DNA of 64,000 nucleotides from Carallia brachiata (lineage: Eukaryota > Streptophyta > Magnoliopsida > Malpighiales > Rhizophoraceae). Position numbers and translations under genes: made by a program. Positions 1 through 11,675 of this stretch are shown here, piece by piece (the stretch's first letter is position 1; every line of letters starts with the position of its first letter). Under the pieces are notes generated by a model. That model saw nothing but the letters and a program-made list of their open reading frames with translations. It was not told the DNA's origin and did not search any database. The stretch is taken from positions 1,373,872-1,437,871 of the forward strand of contig JADCRB010000053.1 of the NCBI GenBank assembly GCA_021464245.1, in the 5' to 3' direction.

Positions 1-2484
1 TTTTTCTGCCTTTTATTTTGATCTTGCATATAATATATAGAGAATCTATGCTACTCAAAAAAAAAAAAAAAAATCCTATGCTACTCTTGTTTAGATTGTA
101 AATCCACGATTACACGTAAAATCTCTATCTATGGAGAACAACTACATAAACACATAATTTATAGATACATTATGCAAACTTCAAAAAAATGCAGAAATTA
201 AGATTTATAAATTCAAGAAATAATATTTTACTGTTGTACATTATGATGCATGCAATTATTTATTAATAAAAAATCATTTTGTTAATTATATGTAGAAGAA
301 ATTTAATAAAAACTGTTTTTAACAAGCATTTTCTATATTTAAAATCAAACAAATAATCAAGGCCCAAATGTTCAACCAAGTTTTCATCCTCGATTGGCAC
401 AAAATTAGTTGTACATTAGATGATATTTTAGTCTGAGGTGACAAATTTCATTTTCAATACATCAACTATCAAGAATTCACATTGACATGTTTTAAGAAAG
501 AACTCAGATAGCTGGCATGCAGCTGCAGCTTAACACAGTCAATCTCCTAGTAGAATCAAACCATCCTGACCAGAATAGTTTGAAAAATGAGGCCTAGCAT
601 TCCCTTGCTCTCTTCCCAACAAATTTTTCTTTTATATATTTAAAAGTAAGGTGCACAACACTGGCAATTTGTTCGGAAAGGCATGGTTATGCTTAGTCTA
701 AACATAGTCGAATTATTTTAATCAGTGCCTTATTAAAGTTCTTGCCTAGCCCAAAAGAAAGGTCACGAAACCCTCTTAACTTGGGAGTGCCCCAGTTCTA
801 GTTATAATTGGAATCAACCTCCTAGTTATGGTTAGAACTTGTAACCAAAGTGTGCAGTCCAATTTGTTGGAATTTTAAAGTTTCATATTGAGTTCCTAAT
901 CAAAAAATATGGTATGTTGCTGATGTTCTTGTTTGCATGTGATTAGTGAAAAGATTATATTACACAAACACATAAGTATTAAGAAAAGCAAAGTAAGCAA
1001 AGCAGATGGATGCAATAAATAGTTCACTGATAAATAACTAATAGGACTATCACAATTAAACTCTGTATTTTTTTTTAAACCAAATCAAAACATGAAAAAA
1101 GGATCAGATTGACTAAAATTTAACTATATAATTGTATTGAATCAGCAGTTTTATTAAATGTTAGAATCGTTGTTCTAACAAAGATAAAGCTAATGAACAT
1201 TTTGAAATGTTATATTTGACAAAATAACAAATAATCAAAATAAACTAAACAGAACCGATTGAACTGAATTAAATCAAATAACAAATAAAATCTAGACCTT
1301 AATCGAATAGGAGCTATAAATTACCTTTCCTTCCCTTTCTCGGAATGGGAACTATGCTGGGTCAAATCCACTCTTGCCCACGAACTAATATAAATTGTGA
1401 TTATCCAATAATTAGTTGCATTCCCATTACCAATAATGGGAAGACAATAAACAAGAACCCCCGTCCTGATCTACCTACTTCCCAGGTTATGTAATAAACT
1501 AATGAACCACCCATCATCAGTAACTCACTCAATTTCGAGTGAGTTGTGACTGTCTTCTTTTAGCTTTTCTTTCATTCCCATCATCGTCATCAATTTTTTT
1601 TATCGAAAAAAAAAAACTCGCGGTCGTAGTATTTATAAATTGTGGTCGGATAACCCCCATATTTGAATACCCTGTTTAACTATTTTTATAAAGACAGATC
1701 TACTACTTAAATACTGTTAAATTTAACTACCCTTTCCTATACCTAACTATAGTATTAACGAGTTACGAACTCATGTTTAGTGCGAATACAATTTTATTGA
1801 TATATTATGGAGACACCGCAAGTACTTAAACTTAAACTAATAAAGGAAGAGACACACTAAATTATTATCCGCCTATTACATCGGAAATTCATCATTATCA
1901 TTTTAAATGCAGCATTGAAATGCCTCACTTTCCCTACTTTTTTCTTGCTACTTTTTTGCTAAAATCTTTTATTAGCAACCGAGGACAAATGCCAAAAAGG
2001 GGTTTCATCGCATGAATGGGTGAAAAAAGATATTTAATTTATTTAATAATATATAATGATATATTAATTTTTTTAATTTAATACATATTTTTAAATTAAA
2101 TAATATATATCATTATGTATGTGTTGCTTATTTTATAAGGAGTTGTCAGAAAGGATTTTCGTGTGCCGCTAATGGGTCTGATTGATAGTAGTAACTACCG
2201 GTTGACGAGACCATTGTCTCCATAGAAATGCAAATAATAATTGTCAGATAACTGTTTATGATCACTGAAAAATAACTAAAGAATCTCGTTACATAATTAT
2301 AGAAAAAATAATTCAAACAATATTTAAATTATAATAATTAATATACTTTATATAACTGTAATAAAAAAATATAAATTAAAAATATAATAATATTTTTATT
2401 TTATATTTTATTATTATAATTATATAAAATATATAAATTATGATAATTTAAATATTATCTAAATAATATTTTTATACAACCATA
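1..2484. other. AT-rich intergenic DNA
   Basis: No coding region, RNA gene or clear element is visible. The stretch is AT-rich with short poly-A and poly-T runs. Reading frames on both strands are short and close quickly. Confidence 0.6.
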
Positions 2485-2756
2485 AAATTTGCCTACTCAC
2501 CCAATGGAACGATCGGTGGCTGCATGGGAATCGTCACCAAACGGGGTTGGCCACATGGGTATCGACCACAATTGCCAAGTGGAAGAACGTGATTGAGTGA
2601 GGATGGTGGGACAGGCATTTTGGTGGCAATTGTGTGTTGGGGCTGTGTGGGGTAGTGTTGGGACAAGGGAAGGGACAGTGCTTTTAAGTGACCTGGTTTG
2701 GCTGTCTGGTAGGCAGGTATTCACAAAGATAAGTCCCCCATGTCTTGTCAACGCCC
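2485..2756. other. GC-richer island of unknown nature
   Basis: About 270 bases are clearly richer in G and C than the flanking DNA, which on both sides is nearly pure A and T. A minus-strand frame of 84 codons is open, but its translation matches no family I recognise. It could be a gene or element remnant or a non-coding transcript. Nothing in the sequence decides this. Confidence 0.3.
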
Positions 2757-4863
2757 TCTCTTTTTAATGTTAAAAGTAAAATTATTAAATATTTTTAATG
2801 AGATTAATAAAAAAATATAATTAATTTAATAATATTTAATAATTTATTTATTTTTTATTATATAATATATTTTTTATAAATAAAAGGTTTATATTATTAT
2901 TTGCCCACGACATTTTTAGAATTACGTACTCAAAAAATTCTTTTGTAATGTATCTTCGTCTTATGCAGACGTACAATTCTATAAATTACATTAAATATAA
3001 AAATTTTACATCATTTAAAATATTTTATTTATAAATAATATTTTGTATTAATAATAGTATATAATGTATAAGTCCATGTTTGTTCCCGTCCCTTTGTCAT
3101 TCTCCTAAACACTATTAACAGTTGATTAGTGAATAGTAGAAAATAAATATTTTTTGATCTATTAGAAGATATGCTAAACTGTAAATTACGTAATAATAAT
3201 AATATTTTTATTTTCATAAATTTTGTATCATTTTTAAAATTAAATTTTGAAGCGTAAAAAATAAAATTTTAATTCTTATTTATTAAAATGTCTTTGGAAT
3301 GAGTGAAAAAAACAAATATCTGCAAGGTTAGTACGTGCAATGGAACATGTGAATTGATAGCAATTGGAGTTGCAGACTCCACAAAATTTTTGGAAGGATC
3401 GTCGGTTTATACAAAATCTCGGATGCAATTTCTGCAGACGCTCTACGGTTCCGGCTTGGTTTCAACTAAATTTTAATTTTATCCAATGATTTAAACATCA
3501 ATTATACGACTAACAAGTGATCATATAATAAAGGAAAATATTTAATGAGATTTTTAAGTTGAATTAAAATAATATAAATAATTAAATAACTGAAATTAAA
3601 TAAAAATTTATTAAATATCATCTAATGTCTTTTGTAACTATGCAAGTGAGATTAAATAATAAGACACATAATAAAAGGAAGACCACATGGGAATCTAAGC
3701 CGTTGATTGTCGGCTTTGTGTGCCCCACATATGATTCCTACTTCCCACATGGTTTGTCTGCGCGGCGCAACTAGCGTGTCCCTACAAAGGTTGTGGTTAT
3801 GAAAACATCCATGTAAACACAATCACATTGATGTCAATAGGGCTAACGGCAGTACAAGAAAAACTTTAACCATGTGACCCAAAAACCCAAAAAAACAAAA
3901 AAGAACAGATAGAAACTAACAAATTATATTATACATCTAATATTGACAAGACAATATATTAAAGGAGACAATATATTAAAGGCTAGCATTGTTATAAGTT
4001 TTTTGTAATTAGTCGTGAAATACTACGATAGATGATTGTTTGATATGTTTTTTTAATATAAATTTACATTTGAGTCTCTTCATTGGAACTCTCCCAAATA
4101 AAAGGGGGCTTTCATTATAAGCACAATGTTAAATTTTAGATTTATTAACACTGCGATCAAATTTAAAGAGACTCGTTTCGAATTCAAAATTACTTTGGTT
4201 GAATACTCCTTATAAAAGATGTTGAATAAGGACATCAACGGTATAAAACTAATCTCAAATCTGACTCGACTCATATGTCTGATGACCATTATATTTACGA
4301 TGAATTTTTTTTTGTTGGTAAAAAAAATAATTTGTTGTCGGATCTATTAGCGTTTTAATAGTGTAGAAGTTGTTCAAAAAAACCAAAGAAGTGTGTATAA
4401 GTTAGGGCTCTTCATAATCGTTTCAAATTGATTAGAAACTACCCATTCTAAGTGATGGAAACTTGCATCGACCAAAATCTGAAAATCGCCCGTAGTGATA
4501 TATAGGTGAATTGGGAGTTTTGAAAGTTTCAGAAAATCGACCTAATCTACCCATGTGTGCTTTAAATTTAAGGGCGTGTGCTTATATTCACAGTGTTTGT
4601 TAGTTTTATTTCATTTTTTTAATGGGCTAAAATAAATTTATGATTTTATATTATAAAAAAATATTTTTTAAATTTTTTTATTTTAAATAAATTACATTCA
4701 TTATATGTTATAAAATTATAAGTAAATTATATTTATTAAAAAATATGAGTTAAATTTAAAATTATATATATATTATAATCTTTTACATATATAAACCAAG
4801 ATGAAATGAGTAATAATTTTGGATCCCATTACACGAATAGGTCTATGTAGCCGAGTCAAAGAC

Positions 4864-4865
<2 letters not shown>
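2757..4865. other. AT-rich intergenic DNA
   Basis: No gene is recognised. The stretch around 4118-4316 shares short blocks with 63166-63345 near the other end of the window, so both may be old copies of one dispersed repeat. Confidence 0.45.

Positions 4866-4902
<37 letters not shown>
4866..4902. repeat. (GA)n microsatellite
   Basis: About 18 uninterrupted GA units. Confidence 0.95.
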
Positions 4903-4905
<3 letters not shown>

Positions 4906-6020
4906 CAAATATCATCGTTGTGGACCGTCGTGTGAGCGCCGTCCACTTCTTTTTGTTTTTTTTTTAAATAAAGAAATATATGATGTACACAAACAGTAAA
5001 AATATAACATGCAGGAACCAGTAGCCACTCATTTTTTACTTGGAATGGATTAATGACAAATCTAAGAACGTTTCGGATTAATGAAATCGCCTGATTCTAA
5101 TTCGGTACACATCATGAGCAAATTTTAATTTTAACAATAGAATGTATTGAATTATCCTATGATCTTATGTGCATGATCCACGTCTCACTTTACCATATAA
5201 GTGTCCCAATTTTGAACGAGAAATCGGAGAAGGCAAGACAAGTCGAAATTGCTTGCTTCTAGTCCCAATTTCGAAAGAGAATTTTATTAATTTCATTTGA
5301 CAAATGCATCCTCATTTTTCTTTTTTTGGTTGTATGATAGATAAAATTAATATTTTTATATATGTTACTTTCTATCATCTTAAATAGGTGGATAATGAGA
5401 TGAAATATCTCTCTTTCATCTTTCATTTCTGACTTGTTTTTTTTTTCCTTATTTTTTTTGTTGTCCAAACATAGCGTATGTTCTAGTTCAATTGTAAGAC
5501 GAATGATTGAACCATCGAATCAATCTATATGTTATAAGCTACATTGGACTAATTAAAGTCAATGAGATTGGCCACAAGCCTCTTGCTTCTGATAATAAAG
5601 TTATGAGCTCTTGTTTTTGATAAAAAAAGCTATAAGTTTCATCGTACGGATGGCACTGCCTTAAAGAAATGTATGCGATTAAAGTAACATTATTATACCT
5701 GTTTATTACATATTTAAAATTTATATCGTTAATTGTGACTATGCATAAAATAAATGACCATGATATTTTTTGTGAACTAGGAACTGATCGACGTTACGAA
5801 ACTTGCGCCCGCGTAATATTTTTTGATACTCTAATTTACACAAGTAGGGATATCCTTCTTGGTGTTTAAATTAACTAATAATAACTAATTAACCTAAAGA
5901 CAAAATGTTAAAAGTTTAAACACCCCGCCAGCGACAAAATATGGCAGGACAGATTTAAAGGACGCGTGGCAGCAGATCTTGCCATTGGTCTCCCTTTTTT
6001 TTTATTTTTAGGTATATATC
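4903..6020. other. Intergenic DNA downstream of the PID-like gene
   Basis: This is AT-rich DNA with no recognisable gene. The part nearest 6020 will contain the 3' untranslated region of the minus-strand kinase gene, but I cannot place its poly(A) site. Confidence 0.4.
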
Positions 6021-8282
6021 CTAAAAGTAATCGAACGGTGCCGATTGACCCTTCCCTTGATAATAGGACGATTTTGACGACGTCGTTTGCCTTCTCGAAC
6101 TAGGAATTTCGGGTGGCTTCAGCGTTCTTATTAGAGCGAAATTGAGGCCCTTGAAAAACGGGTGGGTTTTGACGTCGGCGGATCCTCGCTTCGACCCGAG
6201 CCTGTTATTCGGATCCTTGGTCAACAGACCGGAAATCAAGTCCCGCGCGTGGAGCTCGAGCGTGGAGGAAGGCGAGTGGGTGGGGAAAGTCAAGGGCTTC
6301 TTAACGATGTTGCGCAGCGTATGGTCGTTCGATGCGGCTGCGAACGGCGTCCCTCCGTAAATCAGCTCGTAAGTGAAAATCCCCAGGGCCCACCAGTCAA
6401 CGGCGTTTCCGTGGGACCCACCGGAGGCGACCTCTGGTGCCACGTACTCGTGGGTGCCGACGAACGAGCAGGACCGGGCGGCGACCGGCTCGGCGACGAA
6501 CTGCCGGTTGGGGTTCAAAGTTTGGATCTTTTTAGACCGGAAGAGCCGGTTGATAAGCCTGGAAAAAGTTTCCTTGTGCGCGGTCGGCTGTACCGTAAGC
6601 TAGCGGGGAAGAAGCGGGATCCGGGGAGGAAGATGGGGATTCAACGGCAGGGATGGAATCAGAGCAGAGGGAGAGGTCGAAATCCGAAAGCATGATGTGA
6701 CCGTCTGATCTGACTAAGACGTTCTCAGGCTTCAGGTCTCTGTAGATGATGCCAGCATGTGAAGGTACTCCAGAGCTACAAGGACCTCAGCTGCATAGAA
6801 TCTGAAACAAAAAAAAAAAAACCACAAGACCAAGAAGCAAAATCAGAAAATCAGTATTTTCAAAATGGGTTGTGGTTTTTTTTTTTTTTAAATCTTAAAA
6901 GAGAGAAACCATAGTATAATTAAGAGAACAGAGATTTGTAAAAGATGGGTTTTCCAGCATGATGTCAATGAACTAACCGCAGTCCTCAAAATGGGTTGTG
7001 ATTGGATGAAGAGAATCTGATGGAAAACAGCTCATTTCTTGCATGGAAAGCAAGGAAAGGGAAAGGCAGATGAGCAGCTGAGGCAAATTCTATTATGCTG
7101 CTATTAATGGGAAGCCTTTCAAATAATGGAAATTTGCGGCTAAGTCAGAAGGAAAATCCTAGAAAATCCTGCTTCTGCAGGCCAAAAAAGGGAAACCCAT
7201 GATGTGATTCTTATCTTTTCAAGCTTAACCAATTAATGCTGCCGTTAAAAACGATTAATTAACCAGAAAAAAATAGAAAACAAAAAAAAAACAAGAAATT
7301 TCTTTTCCCAAATTGAGAGGAAGAGACAAGACAAGATAAGAACTTATCACTTATGCTATGAAACATTATGTACACTAGAAAACAAAAATAACACAGACAC
7401 TCCCATGCAAAAAGATCAATTGTGGTGCTTTTAGAACTTCAAAAAGTTTGCAGCTTTTTTATTTTTTTGTTTGATTTTTTTTCCTTGCAATTTTTTATAC
7501 AGTAAAGGGGTTTTTTTTTTCTTTTGTTTTTACAATGATGACATGACAGCAATGGATTGGGATTGGTAATGATTAATAATAAGGATTTACCTTGCAGAGG
7601 TGAGGGAGAAGCGTTTGTGAGGCTGCCTGTGTCTGAGGGAATGCAAGTCGCCGCCGGAACAGTACTCCATGACAATGCACGAGAAATGGGAAGCCTCAAA
7701 CTCTGCATAAAGTGTTGGTAGGAATGGGTGGTCCAGCATTTTCAAGATCTTCTTCTCCATCTCCGCCCTCTGCACCTTTTTCTTCGCCGCCACCGCCTCC
7801 TTGTCCACCACCTTCATCGCATAAAAGCACATCCCGCCGCCGCTGCCGAGGTGGTGGTTTTGGTCATCATCTTCATCATTATTGTAACTATAATTATCCG
7901 CATCGTGATCAACGTTGTTGTCGTGTTTGCTGCGGTGATGATGGTGATTGTTTCTGAGTTGGCAGAGGTATACGGTGCCGATGTCGCCGGAACCGATGCG
8001 GCGGAGGAGGCTGAAGTCCCGGAAGGTGAGCCCGGCCTTGCGGCGGAAAGTGATGGAGCGAATGGCGGAGTAGGCTACGTCGGACGACCGGTGGGGTTTG
8101 ATGGCGAGATTTTCTTGGCAGGATGATTTTGTTGAGGAAGTTGGCAGCATCATAAGCTCAAACGAAAAGCGGCTGTAGCTGTTATAGCTGCTACAGCTAT
8201 CGCCACTCATCGGACTGTCGCTGGAATTCGCCGTCCTCAAGCTCAGATCGCCGTCAGAATCCCGGTGGCCACACACTAACAT
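6021..8282 (-). CDS. PID: PINOID-type AGC-VIII protein kinase, exon 2 frameshifted
   Basis: This is the Ser/Thr kinase family that phosphorylates PIN auxin efflux carriers at the plasma membrane and so sets the direction of auxin flow. Exon 1 is 8282-7591 and exon 2 is 6801-6021, separated by a 789-bp GT-AG intron at the position of the single Arabidopsis PID intron. Visible motifs, by residue: glycine loop [10 protein letters not shown] (97-106), catalytic lysine in YAMK (157), [16 protein letters not shown] (205-220), then RDLKPEN, the AGC-VIII DFD (in place of DFG), [12 protein letters not shown], and the C-terminal FDYF PDK1-docking tail. The start at 8282 gives the PID-like GDLSL and SSDxAY N-terminus. 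Oddities: exon 2 lacks one base near 6752 ([10 protein letters not shown] is out of frame) and regains frame near 6600. The roughly 150 bases between are in another frame, with a TGA in the exon-1 frame. Either the gene is damaged or the assembly has two small errors. Family identity is near certain; function of this copy is uncertain. Confidence 0.9.
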
Positions 8283-8570
8283 CTTATTAAAGAAAAAACA
8301 CCCAAAACACTATATTCGTATAAGACCCCCTTTCTGCAGATGCTTAAGAAGTGTTTAAAACAGAAAGAAACTCAGAAATATTAAGAAAAATTGACTGAGA
8401 AATGATACAAGAAAGTTATTTAAGAACAGAAGAAGGGTACATACGTATATTTAAGTCAAAATGAATGAGAGAGAGAGACACACAGAAAAAGAAAGAGAGA
8501 GCGAGAGGGGGGACTGAGGAAGCAGCAGATTCAATGGGAGAAAGAGGGGTATTAATTGAAGGGATATTAT
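8283..8570 (-). promoter_or_regulatory. Probable 5' leader and proximal promoter of PID
   Basis: Immediately upstream of the kinase start codon lies DNA that includes a purine tract of GA repeats (about 8465-8510), CT-rich on the coding strand. Pyrimidine-rich leaders of this sort are common in plant 5' UTRs. No transcription start or auxin response element can be fixed by eye. Confidence 0.35.
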
Positions 8571-9103
8571 TACATAGTTATACAGTTTGTAATATATAAA
8601 AAATATATAATTAATTTAATAATTTATTTATTTATATTAAATTTAATATATATATTTATAATTTAATAATTTAAATATTTATATATTAATTTTACATTTA
8701 CTATTATATGTTTATGTTTTTTTTTTCCCCTAAAATGAATGTATTATATGAAAATGTTGCAGTAGCAGGCTTTAATTTAATCAAAGGGGTTCCGGTTCTT
8801 CTGGACCAAAAAAAAAAATTAGGGTTTCTGAGCAAGGTCCCAGTTTCAGTTTCGTAATCAGGAGGCCAGTCATTAGCAGAAATCACAAAGGAAGATAAAA
8901 ATTGTCGTGTTTTTTTTGACCTCTTTGATTTCTCTGCTTTGGTTTGGTTAGAGTCTTTTCGGGGACAGAGAGAGGGAAAATAAGGAAAAGAAAAGGTAGT
9001 GGTTGTGGTTATTTATGGTTGGAACTTGGGACTATGCATGTACGGAGGGGCAAGAAATTAGGGCACAGCAAAAATGATGTATTTTTTCCTATTATAACAG
9101 TCT
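8571..9103. other. Intergenic DNA upstream of PID
   Basis: AT-rich sequence with no gene recognised. It probably includes distal promoter of the minus-strand kinase gene. Confidence 0.4.
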
Positions 9104-9123
9104 TATTATATGGATGCTTGCAC

Positions 9124-9168
<45 letters not shown>

Positions 9169-9230
9169 CAGTCCTTAGTCCCCATTATATGGATGCTTGC
9201 ACAGGCCCTATTATATGGATGGTTGCACAG
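9104..9230. repeat. (AT)n microsatellite inside a short triplicated motif
   Basis: An AT tract at 9129-9167 lies between copies of ATTATATGGATGCTTGCAC. Copies begin near 9105, 9185 and 9211, the third with one change. The arrangement suggests slippage or local duplication. Confidence 0.8.
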
Positions 9231-9669
9231 GCTAAAAAGATATCTGGGATGAGGTATTTTACAGAATTGACGTATTATTATCAATTATTTTTTTAACTAA
9301 ATTATTTTTTTTAACTAAACGCATAATATTTAAGAAAAACAAATAAATAAATATTTTCTTTTATTTTAAATATTAAATATTTAATTAAAAAAATTGATTA
9401 TAATATATCAATTTTGTATTTTTTTTTTCGTGCATATGATTGGACTTTAGTGACAATCGGTTTACCATTTGCAAAGGACCATATGCTATTAATGATTTGT
9501 TTGGATTTCTAGAAAAAAGATAAGAAAGAAAAAAATTATAATTATTACCCTATTAATTTTTTATAATTTTTTTCATAATTTTTTAATTTAAATTATTTAT
9601 TTTTTTATAATTTTTTTCATAAATTACTATTTATTTTTTATATTATTTTTTTCTTATAACTTTCTCTAC

Positions 9670-10143
9670 TTATCTAAATAATTTTAATTTTTTATAGTCT
9701 TTTTCTAACAATTTTTTTTTATACTTTCCTTTCACTCCCAATACATTATAAAAGTTAAGATTTAGTAGATCTATGTCTAATTTCCGGCAGCTTTTTCTTT
9801 TTCTTTTTTGTATTTTTGAACTGTGAGGTGAAAACTGGTGTGATCTTGATCTTGGTTGGTTAACCTGTTTTTGTAACTTTCTCTTAGTTTTGGTTATAAT
9901 TTTTTTTAATTTTTTGTGAAAAGGTGTCAGATGACGTAGGCCAGAGGCACGTGCTGCGAAGGTCTGACTTTGGGGGTCTGTCACGTGGCGTAGGTTTCCA
10001 TGGTGTTCTGTCAAAATGCTTTGGAATTCTACGGGCCGTGTGGTCTCCCTGTGTTCTTTCGACAACTGATGATGAGAAATTGCCATTTTGACGTTGGGGT
10101 TCAAAACTTTAAATATGGTGAAAATATTCCCACATCTCAACAA
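9670..10143 (-). other. Unrecognised 157-codon open frame, doubtful gene
   Basis: A minus-strand frame runs from an ATG at 10143 to a stop at 9670. The N-terminal two thirds has ordinary composition and lies over GC-richer DNA (9930-10080). The C-terminal part is lysine-rich over low-complexity A/T. I recognise no domain, signal peptide or membrane segment. It may be a lineage-specific small protein or a chance frame over a promoter-like island. I favour chance. Confidence 0.15.
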
Positions 10144-10165
10144 TTCTTTATTGTTTGATCACGTG
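9948..10165. promoter_or_regulatory. Cluster of three G-box motifs
   Basis: CACGTG occurs at 9948-9953, 9982-9987 and 10160-10165, with TGACGT near 9933. G-boxes bind bHLH and bZIP factors in plant promoters. No supported gene starts next to the cluster. The nearest is PID, whose coding start is about 1.7 kb away at 8282. Confidence 0.3.
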
Positions 10166-11638
10166 ATCATATAAGACTTATTTTTTTATTAAAAAAAATA
10201 TATTATAAAAATATTAGTCAGAATCATTTATTAATATTTTTATTTAATTATCTTATAAAATTAATTTATTATTTAAATATTAATGATATTAAACAAAATT
10301 TTATTATAAATATTTAGATATGATTATTAAATTTAAAATCCAAAGTAATACTTCAATTCTTAACAGTTGAAGCCGACACCCAACTCTTTCATCAGAGAGG
10401 AGTGCGAGCGCAATATATATATAAAAGGGTCCTAATGAGGTGTTTTGTGGTTCCATATCATAAAAAGTTATTTTATTTTCGAAAAGTTTACAACACCAAA
10501 TATACAAAGATAGTAGAATGTGTAACAAATATAAAACAACTTATCATTCAAAAAATGTAAACCAATTTACCGTGAATGTAAAATCCATTTTTGGGTAATT
10601 CGTTACACATATTGTCTTGTTGTACCTTAGTTGCATATAAAAAAATTCATTACCTTTTTTTATGCAAAAAAAAAAAAAAACTTTAAAATTTCAAAACTTA
10701 ATTTGTGGTTCATACCACATCACTTCTAACCCTCTTCTCTACAAGTATTTTCTCCGTCACGAAGTTTCTCGAAGGCGCTGTTACATGAAAATAGGTGAAT
10801 GAACTTATAAGATATATTCAGTTCACATTATACTTGTACAATTGTGTTTTATATAATTAATCATGATCACGAATTAAAAAAAAAAAAAGTAAAAATATGA
10901 AGAGCATTACTGCACAGCAATACTTGTTAGAGCATATAGCAGGTACCCGTCAATAAAGTCATTTTCTCACTTTCAGAGTTACTTATTTTAGGCAACAACG
11001 AAGATGTGATTAATCTATGTTTCTTTTGTCTTCCATATATCTCAACCAGTATTTTCTAAATATGAAAACATTATGGGAGCAAGATGTGTGGGTATGTATC
11101 TGTCGAGCGGCCTATTCGCCTCGTATAACATTTTTGGATAGAGGCTTGATAATTATGAGTCTCATGGTATCATAATCATTAATTTAAAATTATTAATTCT
11201 TAGGATAATATCATCATCCAACTTATCCAAGTTAAGTTACCCAACATCTGTTCTTTGCTGTGCTTAGTTTTTTACCCTTATCAATTGTTGCCATTTGAAT
11301 TATAATGAAATGAATCCATTGTTCTAAACAATTTCGTCCTCTTTCTTTTTTTTTTTTTCATTTTTAAAACAAAGGTTTTTTTTTTTTTTTTGGTGTTTAG
11401 GAGACTGAACACAGTTTAATTTATGTGCATTCAGCAATAAAAGCTTCTCCCTGTCTTCGTCATGCGTGAATTGTAGGAGATAAATTGTATTTTTTATTAC
11501 ATTTTATTGCAATTTCTCACTATCAACTTTTGCAGGAGACTTGGTTGGTTAATCCCAATAGTTCATTTATGATGTCGTATTAACACATTCTTCAATCTAA
11601 ACAAGTTAAGGTGGTGAGATAGAATAAAAGAATGCATA
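10166..11638. other. AT-rich intergenic DNA
   Basis: No gene or full element is recognised. Blocks near 11450-11560 resemble blocks near 12340-12440 (both contain GAATTGTAGGAGA), suggesting an old duplication. Confidence 0.45.
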
Positions 11639-11675
11639 CTAGTAATAGACCCACATGCTATGCGGGTTTATTATA
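11639..11675 (-). mobile_element. Helitron-like 3' terminus, minus strand
   Basis: Read on the minus strand, a GC hairpin (CCCGCATAGCATGTGGG, one mismatch) is followed by a few A/T bases and CTAG, then T. This is the plant Helitron 3' signature (hairpin plus CTRR, inserted between A and T). The body would extend toward higher coordinates. I could not find its 5' end, so this may be a remnant. Confidence 0.4.

Noticed and set aside
3760..3780. GCGCGGCGCAACTAGC as a Helitron terminus
   Set aside because: CTAG is followed by C, not T, and the hairpin is too short.
6142..6695. Plus-strand frames of up to 177 codons opposite the kinase
   Set aside because: They lie antisense to PID exon 2 and their translations match nothing. 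The minus strand carries clear kinase motifs.
7712..8126. Plus-strand proline/serine- and valine/isoleucine-rich frames
   Set aside because: Antisense shadows of PID exon 1. The unusual composition comes from the His/Asp codon tract read backwards.
9009..9296. Frames with long Tyr-Ile repeats
   Set aside because: Translations of the AT microsatellite.
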